Position numbers and translations under genes: made by a program
DNA from: Prosopocoilus inquinatus
Lineage: Eukaryota; Arthropoda; Insecta; Coleoptera; Lucanidae
DNA length: 64,000 bases
Assembly (NCBI GenBank): GCA_036172665.1
Contig: CM069870.1
Coordinates: 44,970,001-45,034,000 of the forward strand
Reading direction: 5' to 3'
Shown here: piece after piece, positions 1 through 11,894 of the stretch
How the letters are laid out: each line of letters begins with the position of its first letter
Numbering within the stretch: the stretch's first letter is position 1
The notes under the pieces: generated by a model
The model's database searches: none
Seen by the model: the letters and a program-made list of their open reading frames with translations, nothing else
What the model was told of the DNA's origin: nothing

Positions 1-254
1 CTTACTTATCTATCATGTTATTTGACGTTTGGATGGACTCCAGTAACCCTGACGTGAGATACGAAGTTCTCGGACGCAGCAGAAGCTGGAAATAGTTTTA
101 AACGAAACAACACGTATTAGCGTTGTTCCTGTGATGTATCTAATCGATCCTTACTCATCTATCATGTTATTTGACGTTTGGATGGACTCCAGTAACTATG
201 ATGTGAGATACAAAGTTTTTGGACGCAGCAGAAGCTGGAAATAGTTTTGAACGA

Positions 255-276
255 AACAACACGTATTAGCGTTGTT
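255..276. repeat. Dyad in each unit, majority form (one mismatch on + strand)
   Basis: Consensus positions 123-144 read AACAACAC, loop gtatta, GCGTTGTT. Seven of eight pairs are Watson-Crick. The seventh (129/138) is A opposite C on the + strand, but becomes a G-U wobble in a transcript of the - strand. This instance is in the class B unit beginning at 133. Confidence 0.75.
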
Positions 277-403
277 CCTGTGATGTATCTAATCGATCCT
301 TACTCATCTATCATGTTATTTGACGTTTCGATGGACTCCAGTAACTCTAATGTGAGATACGAAATTTTCGGACGCAGCAGAAGCTGGAAATAGTTTTAAA
401 CTA

Positions 404-425
404 AACAACACGCATTAGTGTTGTT
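404..425. repeat. Dyad, perfect A-T form
   Basis: AACAACAC, loop gcatta, GTGTTGTT: a perfect 8-bp inverted repeat with a 6-nt loop. The t138 change relative to the majority form makes the seventh pair A-T. This form is frequent at the ends of class C units. Confidence 0.8.
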
Positions 426-430
426 CCTGT

Positions 431-579
431 GATGTATCTAATCGATCCTTACTCATCTATAATGTTATTTGACGTTTGGATGGACTCCAGTAACCCTGAC
501 GTGAGATACGAAGTTCTCGGACGCAGCAGAAGCTGGAAATAGTTTTAAACTAAACAACACGTATTAGCGTTGTTCCTGT
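431..579. repeat. Hybrid unit D/A (recombination scar)
   Basis: The left part carries the class D marker actcatctataatg seen in the D unit at 16216. The right part reads aaccctgacg and gaagttctcgg as in class A, with the actaaac ending of the A unit at 10264. The switch lies between about 465 and 490. Confidence 0.75.
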
Positions 580-2514
580 GATGTATCTAATCGATCCTTA
601 CTCATCTATCATGTTATTTGACGTTTCGATGGACTCCAGTAACTCTAATGTGAGATACGAAATTTTCGGACGCAGCAGAAGCTGGAAATAATTTTAAACG
701 AAACAACACGCATTAGCGTTGTTCCTGTGATGTATCTAATCGATCCTTACTTATCTATCATGTTATTTGACGTTTGGATGGACTCCAGTAACCCTGACGT
801 GAGATACGAAATTCTCGGACGCAGCAGAAGCTGGAAATAGTTTTAAACGAAATAACACGTATTAGCGTTGTTCCTGTGATGTATCTAATCGATCCTTACT
901 CATCTATCATGTTATTTGACGTTTGGATGGACTCCAGTAACTCTGATGTGAGATACAAAGTTTTTGGACGCAGCAGAAGCTGGAAATAGTTTGAAACGAA
1001 ACAACACGCATTAGCGTTGTTACTGTGATGTATCTAAACGATCCTTACTTATCTAACATGTTATTTAACGTTTGGATGGACTCCAGTAAGTCTGATGTGA
1101 GACAAAGTTTTTGGACGCAGCAGGATCTGGAAATAGTTTTAAACGAAACAACACGCATTAGCGTTGTTCCTGTGATGTATCTAATCGATCCTTACTCATC
1201 TATCATGTTATTTGACGTTTCGATGGACTACAGTAACTCTAATGTGAGATACGAAATTTTCGGACGCAGCAGAAGCTGGAAATAGTTTTAAACGAAACAA
1301 CACGCATTAGTGTTGTTCCTGTGATGTATCTAATCGATACTTACTTATCTATCATGTGATTTGACGTTTGGATGGACTCCAGTAACTATGATGTGAGATA
1401 CAAAGTTTTTGGACGCAGCAGAAGCTGGAAATAGTTTTGAACGAAACAACACGTATTAGCGTTGTTCCTGTGATGTATCTAATCGATCCTTACTTATCTA
1501 TCATGTTATTTGACGTTTGGATGGACTCCAGTAACCCTGACGTGATATACGAAGTTCTCGGACGCAGCAGAAGCTGGAAATAATTTTAAACGAAACAACA
1601 CGTATTAGCGTTGTTCCTGTGATGTATCTAATCGATCCTTACTCATCTATCATGTTATTTGACGTTTGGATGGACTCCAGTAACTCTGATGTGAGATACA
1701 AAGTTTTTGGACGCAGCAGAAGCTGGAAATAGTTTTGAACGAAACAACACGTATTAGCGTTGTTCCTGTGATGTATCTAATCGATCCTTACTCATCTATC
1801 ATGTTATTTGGCGATTCGATGGACTCCAGTAACTTTGATGTGAGATACGAAGTTCTCGGACGCAGCTGAAGCTAGAAATAGTTTTAAACGAAACAACACG
1901 CATTAGCGTTGTTACTGTGATGTATCTAATCGATCCTTACTTATCTATCATGTTATTTGACGTTTGGATGGACTCCAGTAAGTCTGATGTGAGATACAAA
2001 GTTTTTGGACGCAGCAGATGCTGGAAATAGTTTTGAACGAAACAACACGTATTAGCGTTGTTCCTGTGATGTATCTAATCGATCCTTACTCATCTATCAT
2101 GTTATTTGACGTTTGGATGGACTCCAGTAACTCTGATGTGAGATACAAAGTTTTTGGACGCAGCAGGAGCTGGAAATAGTTTTAAACGAAACAACACGTA
2201 TTAGCGTTGTTCCTGTGCTGTATCTAATCGATCCTTACTCATATATCATGTTATTTGGCGTTTCCATGGACTCCAGTAGCTCTGATGTGAGATACGACGT
2301 TTTCGGACGCAGCAGAAGCTGGAAATAGTTTTAAACGAAACAACACGTATTAGCGTTGTTCCTGTGATGTATCTAATCGATCCTTACTCATCTATCATGT
2401 TATTTGACGTTTCGATGGACTCCAGTAACTCTAATGTGAGATACGAAATTTTCGGACGCAGCAGAAGCTGGAAATAGTTTTAAACGAAACAACACGCATT
2501 AGTGTTGTTCCTGT
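580..2514. repeat. HOR segment C A D G' C B A D F G D' E' C
   Basis: The unit order, by start, is C 580, A 729, D 878, a 147-bp G variant 1027, C 1174, B 1323, A 1472, D 1621, F 1770, G 1919, D' 2068, E' 2217, C 2366. It matches 10413-12639 and 44362-46594, except that those copies carry two more units (a second D' E' pair). Private changes here include gatacttac at about 1337 and gtttccatgg at about 2261. Confidence 0.85.
1025..1285 (+). other. Spurious 86-codon ORF over a 147-bp unit
   Basis: A GTG-ATG start at the unit boundary opens a frame that in a normal unit ends at TAG, consensus 110-112. Here the unit has lost 2 bases (gagacaaag in place of gagatacaaag), making it 147 bp (49 codons), so the frame runs into the next unit and stops at that unit's TAG. 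The encoded product is two diverged copies of one peptide (MYLIDPYSS-type), with no signal peptide or recognisable domain. I see no promoter, splice or ribosome-binding context. I read it as an accident of the repeat, not a gene. Confidence 0.85.
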
Positions 2515-4749
2515 GATGCATCTAATCGATCCTTACTTATCTATCATGTTATTTGACGTTTGGATGGACTCCAGTAACCCTGACGTGAGATACGAAGTTC
2601 TCGGACGCAGCAGAAGCTGGAAATAGTTTTAAACGAAACAACATGTATTAGCGTTGTTCCTGTGATGTATCTAATCGATCCTTACTCATCTATCATGTTA
2701 TTTGACGTTTGGATGGACTCCAGTAACTATGATGTGAGATACAAAGTTTTTGGACGCAGCAGAAGCTGGAAATAGTTTTGAACGAAACAACACGTATTAG
2801 CGTTGTTCCTGTGATGTATCTAATCGATCCTTACTCATCTATCATGTTATTTGACGTTTCGATGGACTCCAGTAACTCTAATGTGAGATACGAAATTTTC
2901 GGACGCAGCAGAAGCTGGAAATAGTTTTAAACTAAACAACACGCATTAGTGTTGTTCCTGTGATGTATCTAATCGATCCTTACTCATCTATCATGTTATT
3001 TGACGTTTGGATGGACTCCAGTAACTCTGATGTGAGATACAAAGTTTTTGGACGCAGCAGAAGCTGGAAATAGTTTTGAACGAAACAACACGTATTAGCG
3101 TTGTTCCTGTGATGTATCTAATCGATCCTTACTCATCTATCATGTTATTTGGCGTTTCGATGGACTCCAGTAGCTCTGATGTGAGATACGACGTTTTCGG
3201 ACGCAGCAGAAGCTGGAAATAGTTTTAAACGAAACAACACGTATTAGCGTTGTTCCTGTGATGTATCTAATCGATCCTTACTCATCTATCATGTTATTTG
3301 ACGTTTCGATGGACTCCAGTAACTCTAATGTGAGATACGAAATTTTCGGACGCAGCAGAAGCTGGAAATAGTTTTAAACGAAACAACACGCATTAGCGTT
3401 GTTCCTGTGATGTATCTAATCGATCCTTACTTATCTATCATGTTATTTGACGTTTGGATGAACTCCAGTAACCCTGACGTGAGATACGAAGTTCTCGGAC
3501 GCAGCAGAAGCTGGAAATAGTTTCAAACGAAACAACACGTATTAGCTTTGATCCTGTGATGTATCTAATCGATCCTTACTCATCTATCATGTTATTTGAC
3601 GTTTGGATGGACTCCAGTAACTCTGATGTGAGATACAATGTTTTTGGACGCAGCAGAAGCTGGAAATAGTTTTAAACGAAACAACGCGCATTAGCGTTGT
3701 TCCTGTGATGTATCTAATCGATCCTTACTTATCTATCATGTTATTTGACGTTTGGATGGACTCCAGTAACCCTGACGTGAGATACGAAGTTCTCGGACGC
3801 AGCAGAAGCTGGAAATAGTTTCAAACGAAACAACACGTATTAGCGTTGATCCTGTGATGTATCTAATCGATCGTTACTCATCTATCATGTTATTTGACGT
3901 TTCGATGGACTCCAGTAACTCTAATGTGAGAAACGAAATTTTCGGACGCAGGAGAAGCTGGAAATAGTTTTAAACGAAACAACACGCATTAGCGTTGTTC
4001 CTGTGATGTATCTAATCGATCCTTACTCATCTATCATGTTATTTGGCGTTTCGATGGAATCCAGTAACTCTGATGTGAGATACAAAGTTTTTGGACGCAG
4101 CAGAAGCTGGAAATAGTTTTGAACGAAACAACAAGTATTAGCGTTGTTCCTGTGATGTATCTAATCGATCCTTACTCATCTATCATGTTATTTGACGTTT
4201 CGATGGACTCCAGTAACTCTGATGTGAGATACAAAGTTTTTGGACGCAGCAGAAGCTGGAAATAGTTTTGAACGAAACAACAAGTATTAGCGTTGTTCCT
4301 GTGCTGTATCGAATCGATCCTTACTCATATATCATGTTATTTGGCGTTTCGATGGACTCCAGTAGCTCTGATGTGAGATACGACGTTTTCGGACGCAGCA
4401 GAAGCTGGAAATAGTTTTAAACGAAATAACACGTATTAGCGTTGTTCCTGTGATGTATCTAATCGATCCTTACTCATCTATCATGTTATTTGACGTTTGG
4501 ATGGACTCCAGTAACTCTGATGGGAGATACAAAGTTTTTGGACGCAGCAGGAGCTGGAAATAGTTTTAAACGAAACAACACGCATTAGCGTTGTTCCTGT
4601 GATGTATCTAATCGATCCTTACTCATCTATCATGTTATTTGACGTTTCGATGGACTCCAGTAACTCTAATGTGAGATACGAAATTTTCAGACGCAGCAGA
4701 AGCTGGAAATAGTTTTAAACGAAACAACACGCATTAGCGTTGTTCCTGT
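2515..4749. repeat. 15-mer HOR (2235 bp), variant form
   Basis: The order is A B C D E C A J A I H D'' E' D' C, exactly 15 units of 149. It differs from the 12640 15-mer by a D-like unit after H (4154, gtttcg with aactctg and caaag) and by D' before the final C. Markers are gatgaactcc at 3457, agctttg at about 3544, tatcgaatcg at about 4307 and tgggag at 4521. The first, second and fourth recur in the copy at 46595-48829 (offset 44080). Confidence 0.88.
3680..3701. repeat. Dyad, perfect G-C form
   Basis: AACAACGC, loop gcatta, GCGTTGTT: the same 8-bp inverted repeat, with the seventh pair now G-C because of g129. It is characteristic of class J unit ends (also near 9796, 13808, 16940, 22746, 25873, 35852, 43746, 47766, 58712 and 62284). 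Confidence 0.8.
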
Positions 4750-6538
4750 GATGTATCTAATCGATCCTTACTTATCTATCATGTTATTTGACGTTTGGAT
4801 GGACTCCAGTAACCCTGACGTGAGATACGAAGTTCTCGGACGCAGCAGAAGCTGGAAATAGTTTCAAACGAAACAACACGTATTAGCGTTGATCCTGTGA
4901 TGTATCTAATCGATCCTTACTCATCTATCATGTTATTTGACGTTTGGATGGACTCCAGTAACTCTGATGTGAGATACAATGTTTTTGGACGCAGCAGAAG
5001 CTGGAAATAGTTTTAAACGAAACAACACGTATTAGCGTTGTTCCTGTGATGTATCTAATCGATCCTTACTCATCTATCATGTTATTTGGCGTTTCGATGG
5101 ACTCCAGTAGCTCTGATGTGAGATACGACGTTTTCGGACGCAGCAGAAGCTGGAAATAGTTTTAAACGAAACAACACGTATTAGCGTTGTTCCTGTGATG
5201 TATCTAATCGATCCTTACTCATCTATCATGTTATTTGACGTTTCGATGGACTCCAGTAACTCTAATGTGAGATACGAAATTTTCGGACGCAGCAGAAGCT
5301 GGAAATAGTTTTAAACGAAACAACACGCATTAGCGTTGTTCCTGTGATGTATCTAATCGATCCTTACTTATCTATCATGTTATTTGACGTTTGGATGGAC
5401 TCCAGTAACCCTTACGTGAGATACGAAGTTCTCGGACGCAGCAGAAGCTGGAAATAGTTTCAAACGAAACAACACGTATTAGCGTTGATCCTGTGATGTA
5501 TCTAATCGATCGTTACTCATCTATCATGTTATTTGACGTTTCGATGGACTCCAGTAACTCTAATGTGAGAAACGAAATTTTCGGACGCAGGAGAAGCTGG
5601 AAATAGTTTTAAACGAAACAACACGCATTAGCGTTGTTCCTGTGATGTATCTAATCGATCCTTACTCATCTATCATGTTATTTGGCGTTTCGATGGAATC
5701 CAGTAACTCTGATGTGAGATACAAAGTTTTTGGACGCAGCAGAAGCTGGAAATAGTTTTGAACGAAACAACAAGTATTAGCGTTGTTCCTGTGATGTATC
5801 TAATCGATCCTTACTCATCTATCATGTTATTTGGCGTTTCGATGGACTCCAGTAACTTTGATGTGAGATACGAAGTTCTCGGACGCAGCTGAAGCTAGAA
5901 ATAGTTTTAAACGAAACAACACGCATTAGCGTTGTTACTGTGATGTATCTAATCGATCCTTACTTATCTATCATGTTATTTGACGTTTGGATGGACTCCA
6001 AAGTAAGTCTGATGTGAGATACAAAGTTTTTGGACGCAGCAGAAACTGGAAATAGTTTTAAACGAAACAACACGTATTATCGTTGTTCCTGTGATGTATC
6101 TAATCGATCCTTACTCATCTATCATGTTATTTGACGTTTCGATGGACTCCAGTAACTCTAATGTGAGAAACGAAATTTTCGGACGCAGGAGAAGCTGGAA
6201 ATAGTTTAAACGAAACAACACGTATTAGCGTTGTTCCTGTGCTGTATCTAATCGATCCTTACTCATATATCATGTTATTTGGCGTTTCGATGGACTCCAG
6301 TAGCTCTGATGTGAGATACGACGTTTTCGGACGCAGCAGAAGCTGGAAATAGTTTTAAACGAAACAACACGTATTAGCGTTGTTCCTGTGATGTATCTAA
6401 TCGATCCTTACTCATCTATCATGTTATTTGACGTTTCGATGGACTCCAGTAACTCTAATGTGAAATACGAAATTTTCGGACGCAGCAGAAGCTGGAAATA
6501 GTTTTAAACGATACAACACGCATTAGCGTTTTTCCTGT
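4750..6538. repeat. HOR segment A J E C A I H F G I E' C
   Basis: Starts are A 4750, J-like 4899, E 5048, C 5197, A 5346 (cccttacg), I 5495, H 5644, F 5793, G 5942, I 6093, E' 6241, C 6390 (gtgaaatac, cgatacaac). It matches 48830-50618 at offset 44080 and is related to the opening part of repeat X (18600-20084). Confidence 0.85.
5942..6092. repeat. Class G unit, 151-bp variant
   Basis: Two extra a bases (actccaaagtaagtctg) make this unit 151 bp. The same insertion, followed in each case by the tattatcg change, occurs at 50022-50172 and 52775-52925, so it predates those duplications. Confidence 0.9.
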
Positions 6539-6687
6539 GATGTATCTAATCGATCCTTACTTATCTATCATGTTATTTGACGTCTGGATGGACTCCAGTA
6601 ACTCTGATGTGAGATACAAAGTTTTTGGACGCAGCAGAAGCTGGAAATAGTTTTGAACGAAACAACACGTATTAGCGTTGTTCCTGT
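6539..6687. repeat. Hybrid unit A/D, one-unit deletion scar
   Basis: It begins like the A unit at 50619 (acttatc) and then carries the gtctgg and aactctg features of the next unit at 50768. The offset to the 50-kb copy jumps from 44080 to 44229, exactly 149, so one unit was lost here by in-register recombination, or gained in the other copy. Confidence 0.8.
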
Positions 6688-7879
6688 GATGTATCTAATC
6701 GATCCTTACTCATCTATCATGTTATTTGGCGTTTCGATGGACTCCAGTAGCTCTGATGTGAGATACGACGTTTTCGGACGCAGCAGAAGCTGGAAATAGT
6801 TTTAAACGAAACAACACGTATTAGCGTTGTTCCTGTGATGTATCTAATCGATCCTTACTCATCTATCATGTTATTTGACGTTTCGATGGACTCCAGTAAC
6901 TCTAATGTGAGATACGAAATTTTCGGACGCAGCAGAAGCTGGAAATAGTTTTAAACGAAACAACACGCATTAGCGTTGTTCCTGTGATGTATCTAATCGA
7001 TCCTTACTCATCTATCATGTTATTTGACGTTTCGATGGACTCCAGTAACTCTAATGTGAGATACGAAATTTTCGGACGCAGCAGAAGCTGGAAATAGTTT
7101 TAAACGAAACAACACGCATTAGTGTTGTTCCTGTGATGTATCTAATCGATCCTTACTTATCTATCATGTTATTTGGCGTTTCGATGGACTCCAGTAGCTC
7201 TGATGTGAGATACGACGTTTTCGGACGCAGCAGAAGCTGGAAATAGTTTTAAACGAAACAACACGCATTAGCGTTGTTCCTGTGATGTATCTAATCGATC
7301 CTTACTTATCTATCATGTTATTTGACGTTTGGATGGACTCCAGTAACCCTGACGTGAGATACGAAGTTCTCGGACGCAGCAGAAACTGGAAATAGTTTTA
7401 AACGAAACAACACGTATTAGCGTTGTTCCTGTGATATATCTAATCGATCCTTACACATCTATCATGTTATTTGACGTCTGGATGGACTCCAGTAACTCTG
7501 ATGTGAGATACGAAATTTTCGGACGCAGCAGAAGCTGGAAATAGTTTTAAACGAAACAACACGCATTAGTGTTGTTCCTGTGATGTATCTAATCGATCCT
7601 TACTTATCTATCATGTTATTTGACGTTTGGATGGACTCCAGTAACCCTGACGTGAGATACGAAGTTCTCGGACGCAGCAGAAGCTGGAAATAGTTTTAAA
7701 CGAAACAACACGTATTAGCGTTGTTCCTGTGATGTATCTAATCGATCCTTACTCATCTATCATGTTATTCGACGTTTGGATGGACTCCAGTAACTCTGAT
7801 GTGAGATACGAAGTTCTCGGACGCAGCTGAAGCTAGAAATAGTTTTAAACGAAACAACACGCATTAGCGTTGTTACTGT
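6688..7879. repeat. HOR segment E C C E A K A F-like
   Basis: Starts are E 6688, C 6837, C 6986, E 7135 (acttatc), A 7284 (cagaaactgg), K 7433, A 7582, F-like 7731. K is a one-off type (gatatatc, acacatc, gtctgg, aactctg, gaaattttcgg) whose sister is at 56348. The F-like unit has tattcgacg and cagctgaag. From 7135 on it matches 56050 onward at offset 48915. Confidence 0.82.
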
Positions 7880-9816
7880 GATGTATCTAATCGATCCTTA
7901 CTTATCTATCATGTTATTTGACGTTTGGATGGACTCCAGTAAGTCTGATGTGAGATACAAAGTTTTTGGACGCAGCAGAAGCTGGAAAAAGTTTTGAACG
8001 AAACAACACGTATTAGCGTTGTTCCTGTGATGTATCTAATCGATCCTTACTCATCTATCATGTTATTTGACGTTTGGATGGACTCCAGTAACTCTGATGT
8101 GAGATACAAAGTTTTTGGACGCAGCAGGAGCTGGAAATAGTTTTAAATGAAACAACACGTATTAGCGTTGTTCCTGTGCTGTATCTAATCGATCCTTACT
8201 CATATATCATGTTATTTGGCGTTTCGATGGACTCCAGTAGCTCTGATGTGAGATACGACGTTTTCGGACGCAGCAGAAGCTGGAAATAGTTTTAAACGAA
8301 ATAACACGTATTAGCGTTGTTCCTGTGATGTATCTAATCGATCCTTACTCATCTATCATGTTATTTGACGTTTGGATGGACTCCAGTAACTCTGATGTGA
8401 GATACAAAGTTTTTGGACGCAGCAGGAGCTGAAAATAGTTTTAAACGAAACAACACGTATTAGCGTTGTTCCTGTGCTGTATCTAATCGATCCTTACTCA
8501 TATATCATGTTATTTGGCGTTTCGATGGACTCCAGTAGCTCTGATGTGAGATACGACGTTTTCGGACGCAGCAGAAGCTGGAAATAGTTTTAAACGAAAC
8601 AACACGTATTAGCGTTGTTCCTGTGCTGTATCTAATCGATCCTTACTCATATATCATGTTATTTGGCGTTTCGATGGACTCCAGTAGCTCTGATGTGAGA
8701 TACGACGTTTTCGGACGCAGCAGAAGCTGGAAATAGTTTTAAACGAAACAACACGTATTAGCGTTGTTCCTGTGATGTATCTAATCGATCCTTACTCATC
8801 TATCATGTTATTTGACGTTTGGATGGACTCCAGTAACTATGATGTGAGATACAAAGTTTTTGGACGCAGCAGAAGCTGGAAATAGTTTTGAACGAAACAA
8901 CACGTATTAGCGTTGTTCCAGTGATGTATCTAATCGATCCTTACTCATCTATCATGTTATTTGACGTTTCGATGGACTCCAGTAACTCTAATGTGAGATA
9001 CGAAATTTTCGGACGCAGCAGAAGCTGGAAATAGTTTTAAACTAAACAACACGCATTAGTGTTGTTCCTGTGATGTATCTAATCGATCCTTACTCATCTA
9101 TTATGTTATTTGACGTTTGGATGGACTCCAGTAACTCTGATGTGAGATACAAAGTTTTTGGACGCAGCAGAAGCTGGAAATAGTTTTGAACGAAACAACA
9201 CGTATTAGCGTTGTTCCTGTGATGTATCTAATCGATCCTTACTCATCTATCATGTTATTTGGCGTTTCGATGGACTCCAGTAGCTCTGATGTGAGATACG
9301 ACGTTTTCGGACGCAGCAGAAGCTGGAAATAGTTTTAAACGAAACAACACGTATTAGCGTTGTTCCTGTGATGTATCTAATCGATCCTTACTCATCTATC
9401 ATGTTATTTGACGTTTCGATGGACTCCAGTAACTCTAATGTGAGATACGAAATTTTCGGACGCAGCAGAAGCTGGAAATAGTTTTAAACGAAACAACACG
9501 CATTAGCGTTGTTCCTGTGATGTATCTAATCGATCCTTACTTATCTATCATGTTATTTGACGTTTGGATGGACTCCAGTAACCCTGACGTGAGATACGAA
9601 GTTCTCGGACGCAGCAGAAGCTGGAAATAGTTTCAAACGAAACAACACGTATTAGCGTTGATCCTGTGATGTATCTAATCGATCCTTACTCATCTATCAT
9701 GTTATTTGACGTTTGGATGGACTCCAGTAACTCTGATGTGAGATACAATGTTTTTGGACGCAGCAGAAGCTGGAAATAGTTTTAAACGAAACAACGCGCA
9801 TTAGCGTTGTTCCTGT

Positions 9817-9965
9817 GATGTATCTAATCGATCCTTACTTATCTATCATGTTATTTGACGTTTGGATGGACTCCAGTAACCCTGACGTGAGATACAAAGT
9901 TTTTGGACGCAGCAGGAGCTGGAAATAGTTTTAAACGAAACAACACGTATTAGCGTTGTTCCTGT
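9817..9965. repeat. Hybrid unit A/D' (fixed in S block)
   Basis: It reads acttatc and aaccctgacgtgagatac like class A, then caaagtttttgg and caggagc like D'. The same hybrid is at 43766, 58732 and 62306, so the exchange that made it predates the S-block duplications. Confidence 0.8.
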
Positions 9966-10857
9966 GCTGTATCTAATCGATCCTTACTCATATATCATGT
10001 TATTTGGCGTTTCGATGGACTCCAGTAGCTCTGATGTGAGATACGACGTTTTCGGACGCAGCAGAAGCTGGAAATAGTTTTAAACGAAACAACACGTATT
10101 AGCGTTGTTCCTGTGATGTATCTAATCGATCCTTACTCATCTATCATGTTATTTGACGTTTCGATGGACTCCAGTAACTCTAATGTGAGATACGAAATTT
10201 TCGGACGCAGCAGAAGCTGGAAATAGTTTTAAACTAAACAACACGCATTAGTGTTGTTCCTGTGATGTATCTAATCGATCTTTACTTATCTATCATGTTA
10301 TTTGACGTTTGGATGGACTCCAGTAACCCTGACGTGAGATACGAAGTTCTCGGACGCAGCAGAAGCTGGAAATAGTTTTAAACTAAACAACACGTATTAG
10401 CGTTGTTCCTGTGATGTATCTAATCGATCCTTACTCATCTATCATGTTATTTGACGTTTCGATGGACTCCAGTAACTCTAATGTGAGATACGAAATTTTC
10501 GGACGCAGCAGAAGCTGGAAATAATTTTAAACGAAACAACACGCATTAGCGTTGTTCCTGTGATGTATCTAATCGATCCTTACTTATCTATCATGTTATT
10601 TGACGTTTGGATGGACTCCAGTAACCCTGACGTGAGATACGAAATTCTCGGACGCAGCAGAAGCTGGAAATAGTTTTAAACGAAATAACACGTATTAGCG
10701 TTGTTCCTGTGATGTATCTAATCGATCCTTACTCATCTATCATGTTATTTGACGTTTGGATGGACTCCAGTAACTCTGATGTGAGATACAAAGTTTTTGG
10801 ACGCAGCAGAAGCTGGAAATAGTTTGAAACGAAACAACACGCATTAGCGTTGTTACT

Positions 10858-11118
10858 GTGATGTATCTAAACGATCCTTACTTATCTAACATGTTATTTA
10901 ACGTTTGGATGGACTCCAGTAAGTCTGATGTGAGACAAAGTTTTTGGACGCAGCAGGATCTGGAAATAGTTTTAAACGAAACAACACGCATTAGCGTTGT
11001 TCCTGTGATGTATCTAATCGATCCTTACTCATCTATCATGTTATTTGACGTTTCGATGGACTACAGTAACTCTAATGTGAGATACGAAATTTTCGGACGC
11101 AGCAGAAGCTGGAAATAG
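10858..11118 (+). other. Spurious 86-codon ORF, copy 2
   Basis: Same 147-bp unit (10860-11006) and same translated product as at 1025, within S block copy 1. Not judged coding. Confidence 0.85.
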
Positions 11119-11602
11119 TTTTAAACGAAACAACACGCATTAGTGTTGTTCCTGTGATGTATCTAATCGATCCTTACTTATCTATCATGTGATTTGACGT
11201 TTGGATGGACTCCAGTAACTATGATGTGAGATACAAAGTTTTTGGACGCAGCAGAAGCTGGAAATAGTTTTGAACGAAACAACACGTATTAGCGTTGTTC
11301 CTGTGATGTATCTAATCGATCCTTACTTATCTATCATGTTATTTGACGTTTGGATGGACTCCAGTAACCCTGACGTGATATACGAAGTTCTCGGACGCAG
11401 CAGAAGCTGGAAATAATTTTAAACGAAACAACACGTATTAGCGTTGTTCCTGTGATGTATCTAATCGATCCTTACTCATCTATCATGTTATTTGACGTTT
11501 GGATGGACTCCAGTAACTCTGATGTGAGATACAAAGTTTTTGGACGCAGCAGAAGCTGGAAATAGTTTTGAACGAAACAACACGTATTAGCGTTGTTCCT
11601 GT

Positions 11603-11751
11603 GATGTATCTAATCGATCCTTACTCATCTATCATGTTATTTGGCGATTCGATGGACTCCAGTAACTTTGATGTGAGATACGAAGTTCTCGGACGCAGCT
11701 GAAGCTAGAAATAGTTTTAAACGAAACAACACGCATTAGCGTTGTTACTGT
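11603..11751. repeat. Satellite unit class F (exemplar)
   Basis: Class F is marked by aactttgatg, by paired changes t98 and a105 (cagctgaagctag), and by a145 at its end (gttactg). Some copies have ggcgattcg, others ggcgtttcg. The t98 change makes an early TGA in the frame that is otherwise open to position 110. F is normally followed by class G. Confidence 0.88.
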
Positions 11752-11894
11752 GATGTATCTAATCGATCCTTACTTATCTATCATGTTATTTGACGTTTGG
11801 ATGGACTCCAGTAAGTCTGATGTGAGATACAAAGTTTTTGGACGCAGCAGATGCTGGAAATAGTTTTGAACGAAACAACACGCGTTGTTCCTGT
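11752..11894. repeat. Satellite unit class G, 143-bp variant
   Basis: Class G is marked by acttatc and aagtctgatg (g64) with caaagtttttgg. This copy also has t101 (cagatgctgg), shared with 1919, 45701 and 60667. It alone lacks 6 bases near its end (caacacgcgttgtt, tattag missing), which deletes most of the hairpin loop region. Other copies of this position are full length, so the deletion is private and recent. Confidence 0.9.

Larger units (their letters stand above)
1..430. repeat. Partial core: end of A, then B, C
   Basis: The window opens at about consensus position 18 of a class A unit, followed by B (133) and C (282). Bases 1 to about 465 match 15786 to about 16250 at an offset of 15785, including the private aatgttattt marker at 461. 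Confidence 0.85.

Noticed and set aside
133..281. A conserved 36-codon ATG ORF in most units (consensus 2-4 to TAG 110-112).
   Set aside because: E' units lose the ATG, F units have an early TGA, and changes fall without codon bias. The open frame follows from low stop density in a repeated sequence.
1025..1285. A small protein gene (86 codons), repeated at 10858, 44807, 59773 and, shortened, 63347.
   Set aside because: The frame is an internal repeat of the satellite unit opened by a 2-bp deletion. It has no gene context, is broken by a frameshift in the youngest copy, and the parent frame stops in every ordinary unit.
2398..2425. CENP-B box in the gtttcgatgg region or in the reverse complement of gttttaaacgaaac.
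   Set aside because: Only the TTCG half fits; the CGGG half of the known motif is absent on both strands.
4030..4060. RNA polymerase III B box (gtttcgatggaatcc resembles GGTTCGANTCC), which would suggest a tRNA-derived SINE.
   Set aside because: Extra bases separate the two halves, no A box lies at a suitable distance upstream, and there is no SINE tail.
7500..7530. Hammerhead ribozyme-like core (CTGATG ... CGAAA), as in some animal satellites.
   Set aside because: The core has TGT where CTGATGA is needed, no stem III partner is visible, and other units read CTAATG or CAAAG, so the core is not conserved.
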